Shown here piece after piece: positions 1 to 7,858 of a DNA stretch of 35,638 bases. The notes beneath the pieces were generated by a model. It made no database searches. It saw only the letters and a program-made list of their open reading frames with translations, and was not told the DNA's origin. Made by a program: the position numbers and the translations under genes. The DNA lies in NCBI GenBank assembly GCA_016191995.1, contig JACPVA010000109.1, positions 1 to 35,638 of the forward strand, in the 5' to 3' direction. Positions within the stretch are counted from its first letter, which is position 1. Each line of letters starts with the position of its first letter. The DNA comes from Burkholderiales bacterium. Its GTDB lineage: Bacteria; Pseudomonadota; Gammaproteobacteria; Burkholderiales; Burkholderiaceae_C.

Positions 1-810
1 GCGCAGGCGACGCGCGCGCTCGACGCGCTGCCGCCCGGCACGCCGCAGCGGCCGCGCGCGCTGCACGCCGTGGCGCGCGTGATCTGGCGCAGCCGGCGCG
101 ACGCCGGCCGCGTGCTGCCGCTGCTCGACGAGGCCGATGCGCTGCTCGCCGGCCGCGACGACCCGGCGGGGCAGGCGGCGCAGGCCGCGCTGCGCGCCTT
201 CGTGACCAACGTCCACCTGCGCGACCCGCAGGCCGCGCGGCAGCTGCACGAGCGCGCTCTCGCGCTGTGGCAGCGCACCGGCAACCGTCATGCGGTGCTC
301 AGCGGCGAGTACAACCTCGCGGTCACCGACCAGAACCAGGGGCTGAACGAGCAGGCCTTGCGGCGGCTTCGGCCGCTGGTCGACGAGGCGATCGCGCTGC
401 ACGACTGGCGCCGCGTCGCCGAAGCGCACAACGTCGCCGGCAACGCGCTGTGCGGCCTGCGCCGCTGGCGGCAGGCCGCGGCGGCGTTTGCCGAATCGCT
501 GCAGGCGGCATGGCAGCACGCAGGCGCGTACGAGCTCGCCTACCCGCTGTGGAACCTGCCGCGCGCGCTGGCGCATCTGCGCCACCCGGCCGACGCGGCG
601 CAGCTCGCGGCCTTCGCGGCGCGCTTCTGGACCGAGCGCTTCGGCCCGCTGGGCGATCGCGACCGGCTCGACCTGCGGCGGATTCGCCGCCTGGCCTGCG
701 TGCAGATCGGCGCGCAAGCCGTCGCGCAGGCCTGGCGCGCCGGTGCAGCGCTGGCGCTGCCGGCGGCGCTCGAGCTCGCGCTCGGTGCTGCGCGACCGGA
801 TCCGCGCTGA
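1..810 (+). CDS. TPR-like protein, C-terminal part (5' end outside window)
   Basis: The reading frame is open from the first base, so this is the C-terminal 269 residues of a longer protein. The visible part is Ala/Arg/Leu-rich and all helical, with degenerate TPR-like helix pairs: 'HERALALWQRTGNRHAVLSG', then a segment with 'YNLAVTDQNQG', then 'AHNVAGNALCGLRRWRQAAA'. Such TPR tails occur on large cytoplasmic signalling ATPases and winged-helix regulators of Burkholderiales, but no DNA-binding or NTPase domain is in view, so the specific function cannot be stated. An internal GTG at 70 could be mistaken for a start, but coding continues upstream of it without a break. It ends at a TGA, and the next gene lies on the opposite strand, so it is probably the last gene of its unit. 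Confidence 0.6.
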   Translation, partial: AQATRALDALPPGTPQRPRALHAVARVIWRSRRDAGRVLPLLDEADALLAGRDDPAGQAAQAALRAFVTNVHLRDPQAARQLHERALALWQRTGNRHAVLSGEYNLAVTDQNQGLNEQALRRLRPLVDEAIALHDWRRVAEAHNVAGNALCGLRRWRQAAAAFAESLQAAWQHAGAYELAYPLWNLPRALAHLRHPADAAQLAAFAARFWTERFGPLGDRDRLDLRRIRRLACVQIGAQAVAQAWRAGAALALPAALELALGAARPDPR

Positions 811-930
811 ATGCCGCGGCGGTCCTTGCTGCGGCTGCCAGCGGGCAGCATCGTCAGCCGCGGTCCGGCCGGGCGCTCCCTTCGGACCGGCGGGCGGGTA
901 GCCCTCGATCGAGGTCTGGAATTCGCGGCC
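811..930. other. Convergent intergenic gap
   Basis: This 120-base space separates the stop codons of two convergent genes, the TPR protein and a PEP-CTERM protein. It is GC-rich. I see no convincing gene and no hairpin followed by a T-run. Confidence 0.5.
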
Positions 931-1581
931 TCAGGCCGGCCGGCGCCTTGCCAGGAACCCGACCAGGCCCAGCCCCGCGAGCAACATCGCCCAGGACCCG
1001 GGCTCGGGCACCGGGGCGGTGCTGAAGCTCACGTTGTCGATCGGCGCCTCGCCATAGGCCGCACCCGCCAAGCCGACGGCGGCAAAGATGATCGGGACCA
1101 TGAGCTGGTCGGCATCCGGCGTGAAATACAGGTCGACCTTGTGCCACTCGAGCGGCGCCCCGAACTGCGAGAAGCCGTCCACGGTCGTCGTGTAGCCGCC
1201 GATCGACGCCGTCAGGTTCCAGTTGAACGGTCCGATCCCCGGCGCCCCGCTGTACTTCGAGAAGTCGAAGCTCAGCTTGTACTGAACGCCGGCGTCCAGG
1301 TTGAACAGCGTGGTGCTCTGCATCGCCGACGGCCCGATGCCATCGGAGATGACCAACCCGACGTAGCGATCGGCCAGGAGGGGATCGTAGGGATCTTTGA
1401 AGCGGGTCAATGCGACACCGTAGATCACGCCGAAGTCACTGCCCGCGATGGTCTGACCAGAGGAGTAGCCTGCGTTCAACGAAATGCCGTCGAAGTCCTC
1501 GGCGTAGTTGGCCTGCGCGGCACTGGCGGTCGTCAGCAACGCGGCGGCCAGGAGGGCACTTCCGGGAAGGGTTGGCTTCAT
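931..1581 (-). CDS. PEP-CTERM sorting domain protein
   Basis: A secreted protein of 216 residues. It begins with a signal peptide (Lys3, a hydrophobic stretch to about residue 21, cleavage near 'AAQA'). The middle is beta-rich and resembles the jelly-roll domains common in these proteins. It ends with a typical exosortase sorting tag: 'APVPEPGSWAMLLAGLG', a hydrophobic helix and a final ArgArgArg. By family knowledge, exosortase/EpsH removes such a tag in the inner membrane and the protein is then released or anchored with exopolysaccharide. The start at 1581 is supported by an AGGAG ribosome site 8-10 bases upstream; longer readings lack this and lose the signal peptide. No exosortase gene lies in the window. 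The gene diverges from the Spy-like gene at 1846, so 1582-1845 must hold two promoters. Confidence 0.85.
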   Translation of the reverse strand: MKPTLPGSALLAAALLTTASAAQANYAEDFDGISLNAGYSSGQTIAGSDFGVIYGVALTRFKDPYDPLLADRYVGLVISDGIGPSAMQSTTLFNLDAGVQYKLSFDFSKYSGAPGIGPFNWNLTASIGGYTTTVDGFSQFGAPLEWHKVDLYFTPDADQLMVPIIFAAVGLAGAAYGEAPIDNVSFSTAPVPEPGSWAMLLAGLGLVGFLARRRPA

Positions 1582-1845
1582 CGCTGTCGCTCCTGAGTCG
1601 AGGTGCCGGTGCGGGCTTGGAGGCTGTTGACACCCGGCAGGGTTGCCGTGGACCGCACTGTGAACCCGCGCCGTTAGGCAAACGCTAGCGGCGGCGGCGT
1701 TCGACCCCCCCGTCCGCGGGGCTGCCGGTACCCCGTGCGCGCGCCGCCGCGGCGAAAAAACGTTACACAGCGCGACGCCCGCGAAAGGACACGCCGGCCG
1801 CCGCCGGCGACGATGCGCACACCTTCCACCCCCAAGGAGTCCCGC

Positions 1846-2310
1846 ATGAAAACCTGGATCAAGCGCAGCCTGATCGGCCTGGCCGCGGTGTCGGCACTCG
1901 GCCTCGGCGCGGTCGCCGTCGCGCACCGCCACCACGGCTATCCGATGAGCGAGGCCGACCTCGCGCGCGCCAGGACGCACGCCGTCGAGCGCATCGCCGG
2001 CCGCATGGACCTGGACGCCGCGCAGCGCCAGCATCTCGACGCGCTGGCCGACGCCCTGCTCGCGCAGCGCAAGGCGCTGCTGGCTGGCAGCGAGCCGCGC
2101 GCCGCGCTGCAGGCGCTGGTGGCCGGCCCGGTATTCGACCGCGCCGGCGCCGAGGCGCTGCTGATGGCCAAGACCGACGCGCTGCGCGCCGGCGCGCCGG
2201 CGCTGATCGCGGCCTTCGGCGACTTCTTCGACAGCCTGAACGCCGAGCAGCAGGCCGGCCTGCGCGAGCGGCTGGCGCAAGGCCCGCGCCAGCACGGCCG
2301 GCGCGACTGA
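1846..2310 (+). CDS. Spy/CpxP-family periplasmic protein
   Basis: A 154-residue exported protein with an N-terminal signal peptide (MKTWIKR, then a hydrophobic core to about residue 25) and a fully helical mature part. Two LTxxQ-like motifs, 'LDAAQ' near residue 49 and 'LNAEQ' near 134, mark it as a member of the Spy/CpxP family. These are periplasmic chaperones or stress sensors that bind misfolded proteins and, in the CpxP case, damp a sensor kinase. The start is fixed by AAGGAGT seven bases upstream. Next come, on the same strand, an OmpR-type regulator and a histidine kinase, which is the layout of cpxP-cpxR-cpxA. I infer that it is both controlled by and an accessory of that two-component system. 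It has a His-rich patch (HRHHG) just after the signal peptide, a possible metal-binding site. Confidence 0.75.
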   Translation: MKTWIKRSLIGLAAVSALGLGAVAVAHRHHGYPMSEADLARARTHAVERIAGRMDLDAAQRQHLDALADALLAQRKALLAGSEPRAALQALVAGPVFDRAGAEALLMAKTDALRAGAPALIAAFGDFFDSLNAEQQAGLRERLAQGPRQHGRRD

Positions 2311-2417
2311 ACGGGACTGCGCCGCCGCCCGTCGTGGCTGGAGACCGCGGCCTGTCGACGTCGCCGATTCGCGGCGCCGCCGCGCATCATCGAGACCTCG
2401 GTATTAGAGTGCCCGGC

Positions 2418-3092
2418 ATGCCGACGCTGTTGCTGATCGACGACGACGAGGCGCTGGAGCCGCCGCTGGCGGCGTATTTGAAGCGCTTCGACTTCACGCT
2501 CGAGGCCGCGCATCGACCCTCGCAGGGCCTGGCGCGGCTGACGCGCGGCGGCATCGACGCGGTGATCCTGGACGTGATGCTGCCCGAGATGGACGGCTTC
2601 GAGGCGCTGCGCCGGATCCGGCAGGCGAGCCCGGTCCCGGTTCTGATGCTGACCGCGCGCGGCGAGCTCAGCGACCGCATCGTCGGGCTCGAGTCGGGCG
2701 CCGACGACTACCTGGCCAAGCCCTTCGAGCCGCGCGAACTCGCGGCGCGGCTGCAGACCATCCTGCGCCGCGCGCGCAGCGCGCCGTCCGGTGCGCAATG
2801 GCGATTCGACCGCCTCGTCATCGACACCGACCGCCGCGAGGTGCTGCGCGACGGCGAGCCGGTGCCGCTGACCGGCACCGAGTACGAGCTGCTGTGCCTG
2901 CTGGCGCGCGCGCCGCAGAAGGTGCTCGGCCGCGACGAGATCCTGAACCGCCTGCGCGGCACCGACGCCGAGCTGCACTCGCGAGCGGTCGACATCCTGG
3001 TCAGCCGGCTGCGACGCAAGCTCGAGCCGCTGGACGCGATCAAGACGCTGCGCAACGCCGGCTACGCGCTGGCGCTGCCGCGGCAGCCCTGA
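2418..3092 (+). CDS. OmpR/CpxR-family response regulator
   Basis: A 224-residue two-domain DNA-binding regulator. The receiver domain covers about residues 1-115. It has the acidic pocket 'DDDE' at 8-11, the phospho-acceptor Asp52 in 'VILDVMLPEMDG', Thr79 in 'LTA' and Lys101 in 'AKPFEP'. The winged-helix output domain (about 128-222) shows the usual 'LTGTEYELLCLLA' start and the recognition-helix region 'RAVDILVSRLRRKL'. I chose the ATG at 2418 because the receiver beta-1 strand (MPTLLLIDDD) begins there; an in-frame extension upstream has no homology-like sequence. It is followed after one base by its kinase and preceded by the Spy-like gene, so it most likely governs an envelope-stress response similar to Cpx or RstA. 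Confidence 0.88.
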   Translation: MPTLLLIDDDEALEPPLAAYLKRFDFTLEAAHRPSQGLARLTRGGIDAVILDVMLPEMDGFEALRRIRQASPVPVLMLTARGELSDRIVGLESGADDYLAKPFEPRELAARLQTILRRARSAPSGAQWRFDRLVIDTDRREVLRDGEPVPLTGTEYELLCLLARAPQKVLGRDEILNRLRGTDAELHSRAVDILVSRLRRKLEPLDAIKTLRNAGYALALPRQP

Positions 3093-3093
3093 C

Positions 3094-4359
3094 ATGGCGC
3101 CGCTGCCGATCCGATGGCGGCTCGTCGGCCTGTTCCTGGCGCTCGCGCTGGCCAGCACCGCCGTCTTCCTCGGCGGCCTGCAGCGCGCCGCGGTGGCCGG
3201 CTGGCAGACCTGGGCGCAACCGCTGCTGGGTGACTATGTGGACCGGCTGGCGGCCGAGATCGGCAGCCCGCCCGACCCGGCGCGCGCCGCGGCGCTTCAG
3301 GCGCGGCTACCGCTGCGCGTGCGCATCGACGGCCCGGTGGTGCGTTTCGGCGCCGATCGGCGACCGCGAGCCGCTGACCGCAACGCGGACCGCGGCGACG
3401 ACGGCGACCCCCATGGCGACACGCCGTTCGCGCTCGTGCGCCGCACTGCCGACGGCCACCGCATCACCTTCGGCCTGGCGGCGCCGCCCGCGGGCTGGCG
3501 GCCGCGCGGCAGCGGCTGGTTGCCGCTGATCGTGCTGCTGGCCGGCACCGGGGCGGCCTACGCGCTGGTGCGCCGCTGGCTGGCGCCGCTGGACCTCATC
3601 GGCGCCGGCGCCGAGCGCTACGGCCGCGGCGAGTTCGACCGGCCGATCGCCGCTGCGCGCGACGACGAGCTCGGCCGCCTGGCGCGCCGCATCGACGCCA
3701 TGGCCGCCAGCCTGCACGGCATGCTGCAGGCGCAGCGCACGCAGTTGCTGGCGATCAGCCACGAGCTGCGCAGCCCGCTGACGCGTGCCCGGCTGAACGC
3801 CGAGCTGCTGCCCGACGGCGCGCCGAAGGACGCCGTGATCCGCGACCTGACCGAGATGCGCGACCTCGTCGGCGACCTGCTCGAGGGCGAGCGCCTGGCC
3901 GCCGGGGCCTCGGCGCTGGCGCCCGAGACGGTGGACTTGCGCGCGCTCGCGGCCGAGGCCGCGGCCGCGGCCGGCGCCACCCCGGAGGTCGACGCCAGCA
4001 TCGGCCCGGTGCGCGCCGACCCGGCCCGGCTGCGCCTGCTGCTGCGCAACCTGTCGGCCAACGCACGCCGGCACGCGGCCGATGCGCCACGGCCGCCGGT
4101 CCTGTTCCTGCGCCGCGCCGGCGGCGCGCTGGAGCTCGGCCTGCGCGACTTCGGCCCCGGCGTGCCGCCGGATGCGCTGCCGCGGCTGGCCGAACCGTTC
4201 TACCGCCCCGACGGCGCGCGCACGCGCACCAGCGGCGGCGTCGGACTGGGCCTGCACCTGTGCCGGCGCGTCGCGCAAGCGCACGGCGGAGCGCTGCAGA
4301 TCCGCAACGCCGCGCCGGGGCTGGAGGTGGCGATGCGCTGGGCGCCGCAGGCGGCCTGA
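3094..4359 (+). CDS. Sensor histidine kinase with HAMP domain (CpxA/RstB-like)
   Basis: A 421-residue inner-membrane kinase. Transmembrane segment 1 covers about residues 8-29. A short, roughly 115-residue periplasmic sensor follows, containing an Asp/Arg-rich low-complexity loop (about 88-108). Transmembrane segment 2 covers about 143-162, followed by a HAMP linker ending in 'ELGRLARRIDAMAASLH'. The HisKA motif 'AISHELRSPLTRARLNAELL' carries the phospho-accepting His223. The ATPase domain shows an N-box (NLSANARRH), 'DFGPGVP', an F-box (EPFYRP) and the G-box 'GVGLGLHLCRRVAQAHGG'. All catalytic boxes are present, so it should be active. It starts one base after the regulator stop (TGAcATG), so the two are translated together. 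The partner is the regulator at 2418-3092, and the likely signal modulator is the Spy-like protein. Confidence 0.87.
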   Translation: MAPLPIRWRLVGLFLALALASTAVFLGGLQRAAVAGWQTWAQPLLGDYVDRLAAEIGSPPDPARAAALQARLPLRVRIDGPVVRFGADRRPRAADRNADRGDDGDPHGDTPFALVRRTADGHRITFGLAAPPAGWRPRGSGWLPLIVLLAGTGAAYALVRRWLAPLDLIGAGAERYGRGEFDRPIAAARDDELGRLARRIDAMAASLHGMLQAQRTQLLAISHELRSPLTRARLNAELLPDGAPKDAVIRDLTEMRDLVGDLLEGERLAAGASALAPETVDLRALAAEAAAAAGATPEVDASIGPVRADPARLRLLLRNLSANARRHAADAPRPPVLFLRRAGGALELGLRDFGPGVPPDALPRLAEPFYRPDGARTRTSGGVGLGLHLCRRVAQAHGGALQIRNAAPGLEVAMRWAPQAA

Positions 4360-4439
4360 GGTCGAAGGGCGCGAATGCGCCGTTCGGCTCGGCACCGCGC
4401 CCGCCGACGAGGTCGACGCGAATGCCGTCGGGCCGCCCC

Positions 4440-5462
4440 TCAGGGCCGACGGCGACGTGCCGCGTCGCGCCGCAATCCGATCAGCGCCAGCAGGCCGATC
4501 AGGATCATCGGCGCGGTGCCGAGCTCGGGCACCGGCAGCGGGACAGGCCTCAGCACGTCGCCGCTCAGCAAGTCGCCCGTCAGCGGGTCGTAGTGCAGGA
4601 ATTGCAGCTCCGTCGTGCCACGGAAGTCGGCGGTGGCGACGTGGTTGACGAAGTTCGTGCGCGTGGCATGCGTGAGCACGGACACGGTGTAGTCGACCGT
4701 CACCAGCCAGCCGGGCTCCAGGGTCATCGGGCTGCCATCGACGTTCTCCAGCAGCAGGAAGTCGAGCGCCGAGACCGAGAACGTGTAGTCGTCCTCGTAG
4801 CGTCCATCGCCGACCCAGTCGCCGGCCAGCTCGGCCACGCCAGGCTGCCCGAGCTCGACGGCCGAGAAGCTCGCCGCGCCGGAATAGGAAAGCACCGCGC
4901 CCCCGGACAGCGGCCAGACGTCCACGCTCAGCTGCGTCGATGCGCTTGCGAAGACCTCGCCGGGCATCGCAGGCGCGTAGCTGATCGCACTCAGGGAGCC
5001 GGCAGCGGGCACTGCCAGCCACATGATGTTCCCGCGCAGCACCTCGTACGCAGCCCGGTAGTGCATCGTCATGCTGCCGTCGGCGAACGCGTAGGCCGAC
5101 GGATCGCTGGTGAACGCCGAGGCGTAGAGGTGGAAGCTCCCACCACCGCCGCCGGTCGTGAAGCTGCCGTTGGCGTCGCCGCCCATTTCGCCGAAGGGCG
5201 TGAACATCCGGGCCGATGCGCTGGCGGTCTGTGTCCCCGCCAGCCATTGCAGCAGGTCGTTCTCGACGAATTCATCCTGGCTCTGGCCGTAGCCACCGAT
5301 ATCGACCTGCGCAGTCGCTTGCGCGAGCACGCTGTCGGCCTGGGCCGATGCTGCCATCAGCCAGAACGGAACTGCCAGGACCGCCGCCGCAACACGACGG
5401 CGCAGGCGCTGCCAGCTTGCGGACTTGGCGTGGCGGTTCGCCAGGGCACCCGAGCAGGTCAT
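4440..5462 (-). CDS. PEP-CTERM-like secreted protein with variant tag
   Basis: A 340-residue exported protein. A long signal sequence (basic region to about residue 24, hydrophobic core to about 44, cleavage after 'ASAQA') leads into a beta-rich domain with many Tyr, Ser and Asp residues. The C-terminus has the three parts of an exosortase tag: a short motif, a hydrophobic helix (APMILIGLLALIGL) and an Arg-rich end (RRDAARRRR). The motif reads 'PVPELG' rather than the usual VPEP, so the recognition Pro is replaced by Leu. The start at 5462 is set by GGGAGGTGGC immediately upstream; a start 22 codons earlier has no such site. It converges with the kinase gene. The function is unknown; it is probably surface-associated or part of the biofilm matrix. 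Confidence 0.75.
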   Translation of the reverse strand: MTCSGALANRHAKSASWQRLRRRVAAAVLAVPFWLMAASAQADSVLAQATAQVDIGGYGQSQDEFVENDLLQWLAGTQTASASARMFTPFGEMGGDANGSFTTGGGGGSFHLYASAFTSDPSAYAFADGSMTMHYRAAYEVLRGNIMWLAVPAAGSLSAISYAPAMPGEVFASASTQLSVDVWPLSGGAVLSYSGAASFSAVELGQPGVAELAGDWVGDGRYEDDYTFSVSALDFLLLENVDGSPMTLEPGWLVTVDYTVSVLTHATRTNFVNHVATADFRGTTELQFLHYDPLTGDLLSGDVLRPVPLPVPELGTAPMILIGLLALIGLRRDAARRRRP

Positions 5463-5802
5463 GGCCACCTCCCGTGGATTGCGGGGCCGGGTCCGGCGCA
5501 GGTCGGTCTGGATCCCCGGCAGCTTCACAAGCTAGCACCAGATGCAGCAGGCCGCAAGACCCAGTCTCGACCCGGCGTCGGTTGTCGAAGGACGGGGTGA
5601 TCGTCGAAGTCGATCGGCGATGAAGCGCCGCACTGCCCGGTTGGCCTGGTCGACGTGGCCGTCGTTCGCGAGCATCAGCGCCCTGGCCCCGCACCAGGCC
5701 ACCAGCCCGCGCCACCAAGGTGCCCCTGGGCGCCGCGGCGGCCTGTCGTGATGGATCTGCATCGCCACGGACGGTCGCGCGCCCCCGGGCGCCACGCCGC
5801 CT
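5463..5802. other. Intergenic stretch without a convincing gene
   Basis: This 340-base stretch lies upstream of the PEP-CTERM-like gene and downstream of the trkH stub. A minus-strand reading of 87 codons (5532-5795) exists, with a piece 'NDGHVDQANRAVRRFIADRL', but it has no ribosome site or recognisable domain. The promoter of the gene at 5462 must lie in the right-hand neighbour of its start codon, but I could not pick out clear -35/-10 boxes. Confidence 0.4.
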
Positions 5803-6081
5803 TCACTTGCGCCAGAAGGAGGTCGTGAGCACGACCAAGACGGCGACGAGTTCCAGTCGCCCGAGCAGCATGGAGATCGTGCAGACCCAGGTCTGGAAGT
5901 CGCTCAACCCCTGGAAGTTGCCTGCCGGCCCGACCTGCCCGAGGCCCGGCCCGGTGTTATTGATGCAGGCGATCACGGCCGTGGCCGAGGTGACGAGATC
6001 CAGCCCGGACAGCAGCAGCACGAGCGTGGCGACCACCATGACCGAACCGTAGCGCAGCATGAAGGCGATGACCGAGGACAT
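5803..6081 (-). pseudogene. trkH C-terminal remnant (K+ uptake protein)
   Basis: About 92 residues match the C-terminal end of the TrkH/KtrB potassium channel subunit. There is a transmembrane helix ('VMVVATLVLLLSGLDLVTS'), the fourth pore loop with its filter-like 'INNTGPGLG', the typical 'NFQGLSDFQTWVC' turn, and the last helix ending '...TSFWRK'. Intact TrkH proteins are about 480 residues long with four pore repeats, so about four fifths of the gene is missing. Upstream of about 6081 the frame continues but turns into Arg/Ala-rich sequence unlike TrkH, which places the break there. An ATG sits at 6081 by chance of the family sequence; a product without the other three pore repeats could not form the channel. 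It is a decayed fragment, possibly left by a deletion. No trkA is nearby. Confidence 0.75.
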
Positions 6082-6269
6082 GACATGGAGGGACGTTCGG
6101 GCGCCGCCGGGCGCGCGCGCATCGACTCGCGCATCCCGGGATCGCGACGGCGGGTCTGAGAAGGCAGGCTCACGCCAGCATGACCACGGCGCGCGGCGAC
6201 GCGCCCACGGCATGAGCAGCCCTTGCGCCCGGTCAAGCGCAGGGGCACTGGCTGCGCTCCAATGGAACG

Positions 6270-7568
6270 ATGAAGCACAGTCTCGCGCGCGGGCAGCGCG
6301 TTGCCGGTCGACCCACCACGTCCTCGCGCCGCATGCCGCCGCAGCCGCGCCACGCGGCGATCGGCCGATCGCCTGCCCGCTGGCGGCAGGCGGCGGCGCT
6401 GGCCTGCGCGGCTGTCGGCGCGCTGCTCGCCGGCTGCGGCGGCTCCGGCAGCCTGCCGATCCCGATCGGACCGGTGCCGAGTTACGCCGAGCCGTCGCCG
6501 GCACCGGTGGTTACCGCGCAACGCTTCGCCGGCTCCGGGATCGGCCACTGGCACAGCTGCATGCGGACCGCGGCGGGCGAGGCCTGGTGCTGGGGAAGCA
6601 ACGAGTACGGGCAACTCGGGGCCCTCTCCTCCGAGCGCTGCATGGACGGCAACATCGACTGCTCGAGCGAGCCGCTGCGCGTCACCGGCGCCGCGGACTA
6701 CGTGCAATTGGCCGCCAACCACGTGCACAGCTGCGGCCTGACCGCATCCGGTGGTGCGCGCTGCTGGGGTCTCGGCGCCGGCGGCCAGCTCGGCGATGGC
6801 CTGCGCCGCAGCAGCACCGCACCGGTGGAGGTGGCCGGCGGGCATGCCTTCGTCGACCTCGTCGCGGCGCTGTGGGGCAGCACCACCTGCGGCCGCAAGA
6901 CGGATGGAAGCCTCTGGTGCTGGGGCCTCGGCATGGCGACCGCCGCCGGGCCGCCACCGTCGCCCGTGCCGGAGCGCTGGACGCAGGCCGACGGGGTGGC
7001 TTGGCGCAGCGTCGCGCTCGGGGAGGCGCATGCCTGCGGGCTGGACGCGGCCGGCCGTGCGTGGTGCCTGGGCCGCAACAGCTTCGGCGAACTCGGCGAC
7101 GGTGGCACCGAAACCGCCACCGCACCCTCGCCGGTGGCGGGCGGCCATGTCTTCGTCGCGCTCGGCGCCGGCCCGATGCACAACTGCGCGCTGGACGTGG
7201 CCGGCGCTGCCTGGTGCTGGGGCATGGGCGCCGGCGTGGGCGACGGCGCGCCAGCCGACACGGTCCGGCGCACGCCGGTGGCGGTGGCCGGCGGGCTGCG
7301 CTTCGTCCAGCTCGTCGCGGGCGTGAACCGGACCTGCGGCCTCCTGGCCACGGGCGCCGCCTGGTGCTGGGGCGACAACGGCGGCGGCGCACTCGGCGAC
7401 GGCAGCACGCACGACCGGCTCGAACCGGTCGCCGTCGGCGGCGGCCAGACCTTCGTCAGCCTTGGCATCGGCGGCATGGCCAGCTGCGGGCTGACGAGCG
7501 ACGGCATGGCCTGGTGCTGGGGCTGGAACGAGACCGGCGCGCTCGGCCGTCCGATCGTTGCCCACTGA
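6270..7568 (+). CDS. RCC1-repeat lipoprotein
   Basis: A predicted outer-surface lipoprotein of 432 residues. A hydrophobic stretch ends in a lipobox, 'GALLAGC' with Cys56 (Cys35 if the in-frame ATG at 6333 is the true start, which gives a more usual signal length). The mature part holds seven RCC1/BNR-like repeats of about 45-55 residues, a complete seven-bladed propeller. Each has the form C-x9-C-W-G, for example 'HSCGLTASGGARCWG' and 'ASCGLTSDGMAWCWG', followed by a '(Q/E/A)LGDG'-like turn in most blades. The two Cys per blade suggest one disulfide per blade, in keeping with export. An extra Cys pair (CMDGNIDC) sits between blades 1 and 2. Bacterial RCC1 proteins are common in environmental bacteria, but their ligands are mostly unknown. 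Neither candidate start has a strong ribosome site. It stands alone, with no operon partners. Confidence 0.8.
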   Translation: MKHSLARGQRVAGRPTTSSRRMPPQPRHAAIGRSPARWRQAAALACAAVGALLAGCGGSGSLPIPIGPVPSYAEPSPAPVVTAQRFAGSGIGHWHSCMRTAAGEAWCWGSNEYGQLGALSSERCMDGNIDCSSEPLRVTGAADYVQLAANHVHSCGLTASGGARCWGLGAGGQLGDGLRRSSTAPVEVAGGHAFVDLVAALWGSTTCGRKTDGSLWCWGLGMATAAGPPPSPVPERWTQADGVAWRSVALGEAHACGLDAAGRAWCLGRNSFGELGDGGTETATAPSPVAGGHVFVALGAGPMHNCALDVAGAAWCWGMGAGVGDGAPADTVRRTPVAVAGGLRFVQLVAGVNRTCGLLATGAAWCWGDNGGGALGDGSTHDRLEPVAVGGGQTFVSLGIGGMASCGLTSDGMAWCWGWNETGALGRPIVAH

Positions 7569-7858
7569 GCCGCGCGTCGCGGACCTCGGCGGGCGCGGGC
7601 GCCGCGACGAGCTCGGGCGCACCCTCCGCACCGCGCACAGGCAGCTGGTTCGGCACGGCCCGATGCGTCGGGCGCGGAGCACAGGGTCGGGCCGGGCTTC
7701 GGGGTCGGCCGCCACCCGGGCCTCGACCCTGGGGACGACCGAGGAATTGAGCCCCCCCGTGACCGCGCCAGGACGCATCGGGTTTGGAAGAGGCCCTCTC
7801 AGCACCGCAGCGCCGCGGGCGCCCCGATGCCCATCGCCTGGCCCAGCCGGAGTCCTCC
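7569..7858. other. Intergenic region upstream of a secreted-protein gene
   Basis: A 290-base gap between two plus-strand genes. It is GC-rich with short G/C runs (for example a run of seven C at about 7752). No gene-like reading frame and no clear terminator were recognised. It must carry the promoter for the gene at 7859. Confidence 0.35.

Noticed and set aside
5532..5795. A small minus-strand gene of 87 codons
   Set aside because: There is no ribosome site, no domain and only a short helical-looking piece, which is not enough to call a gene.
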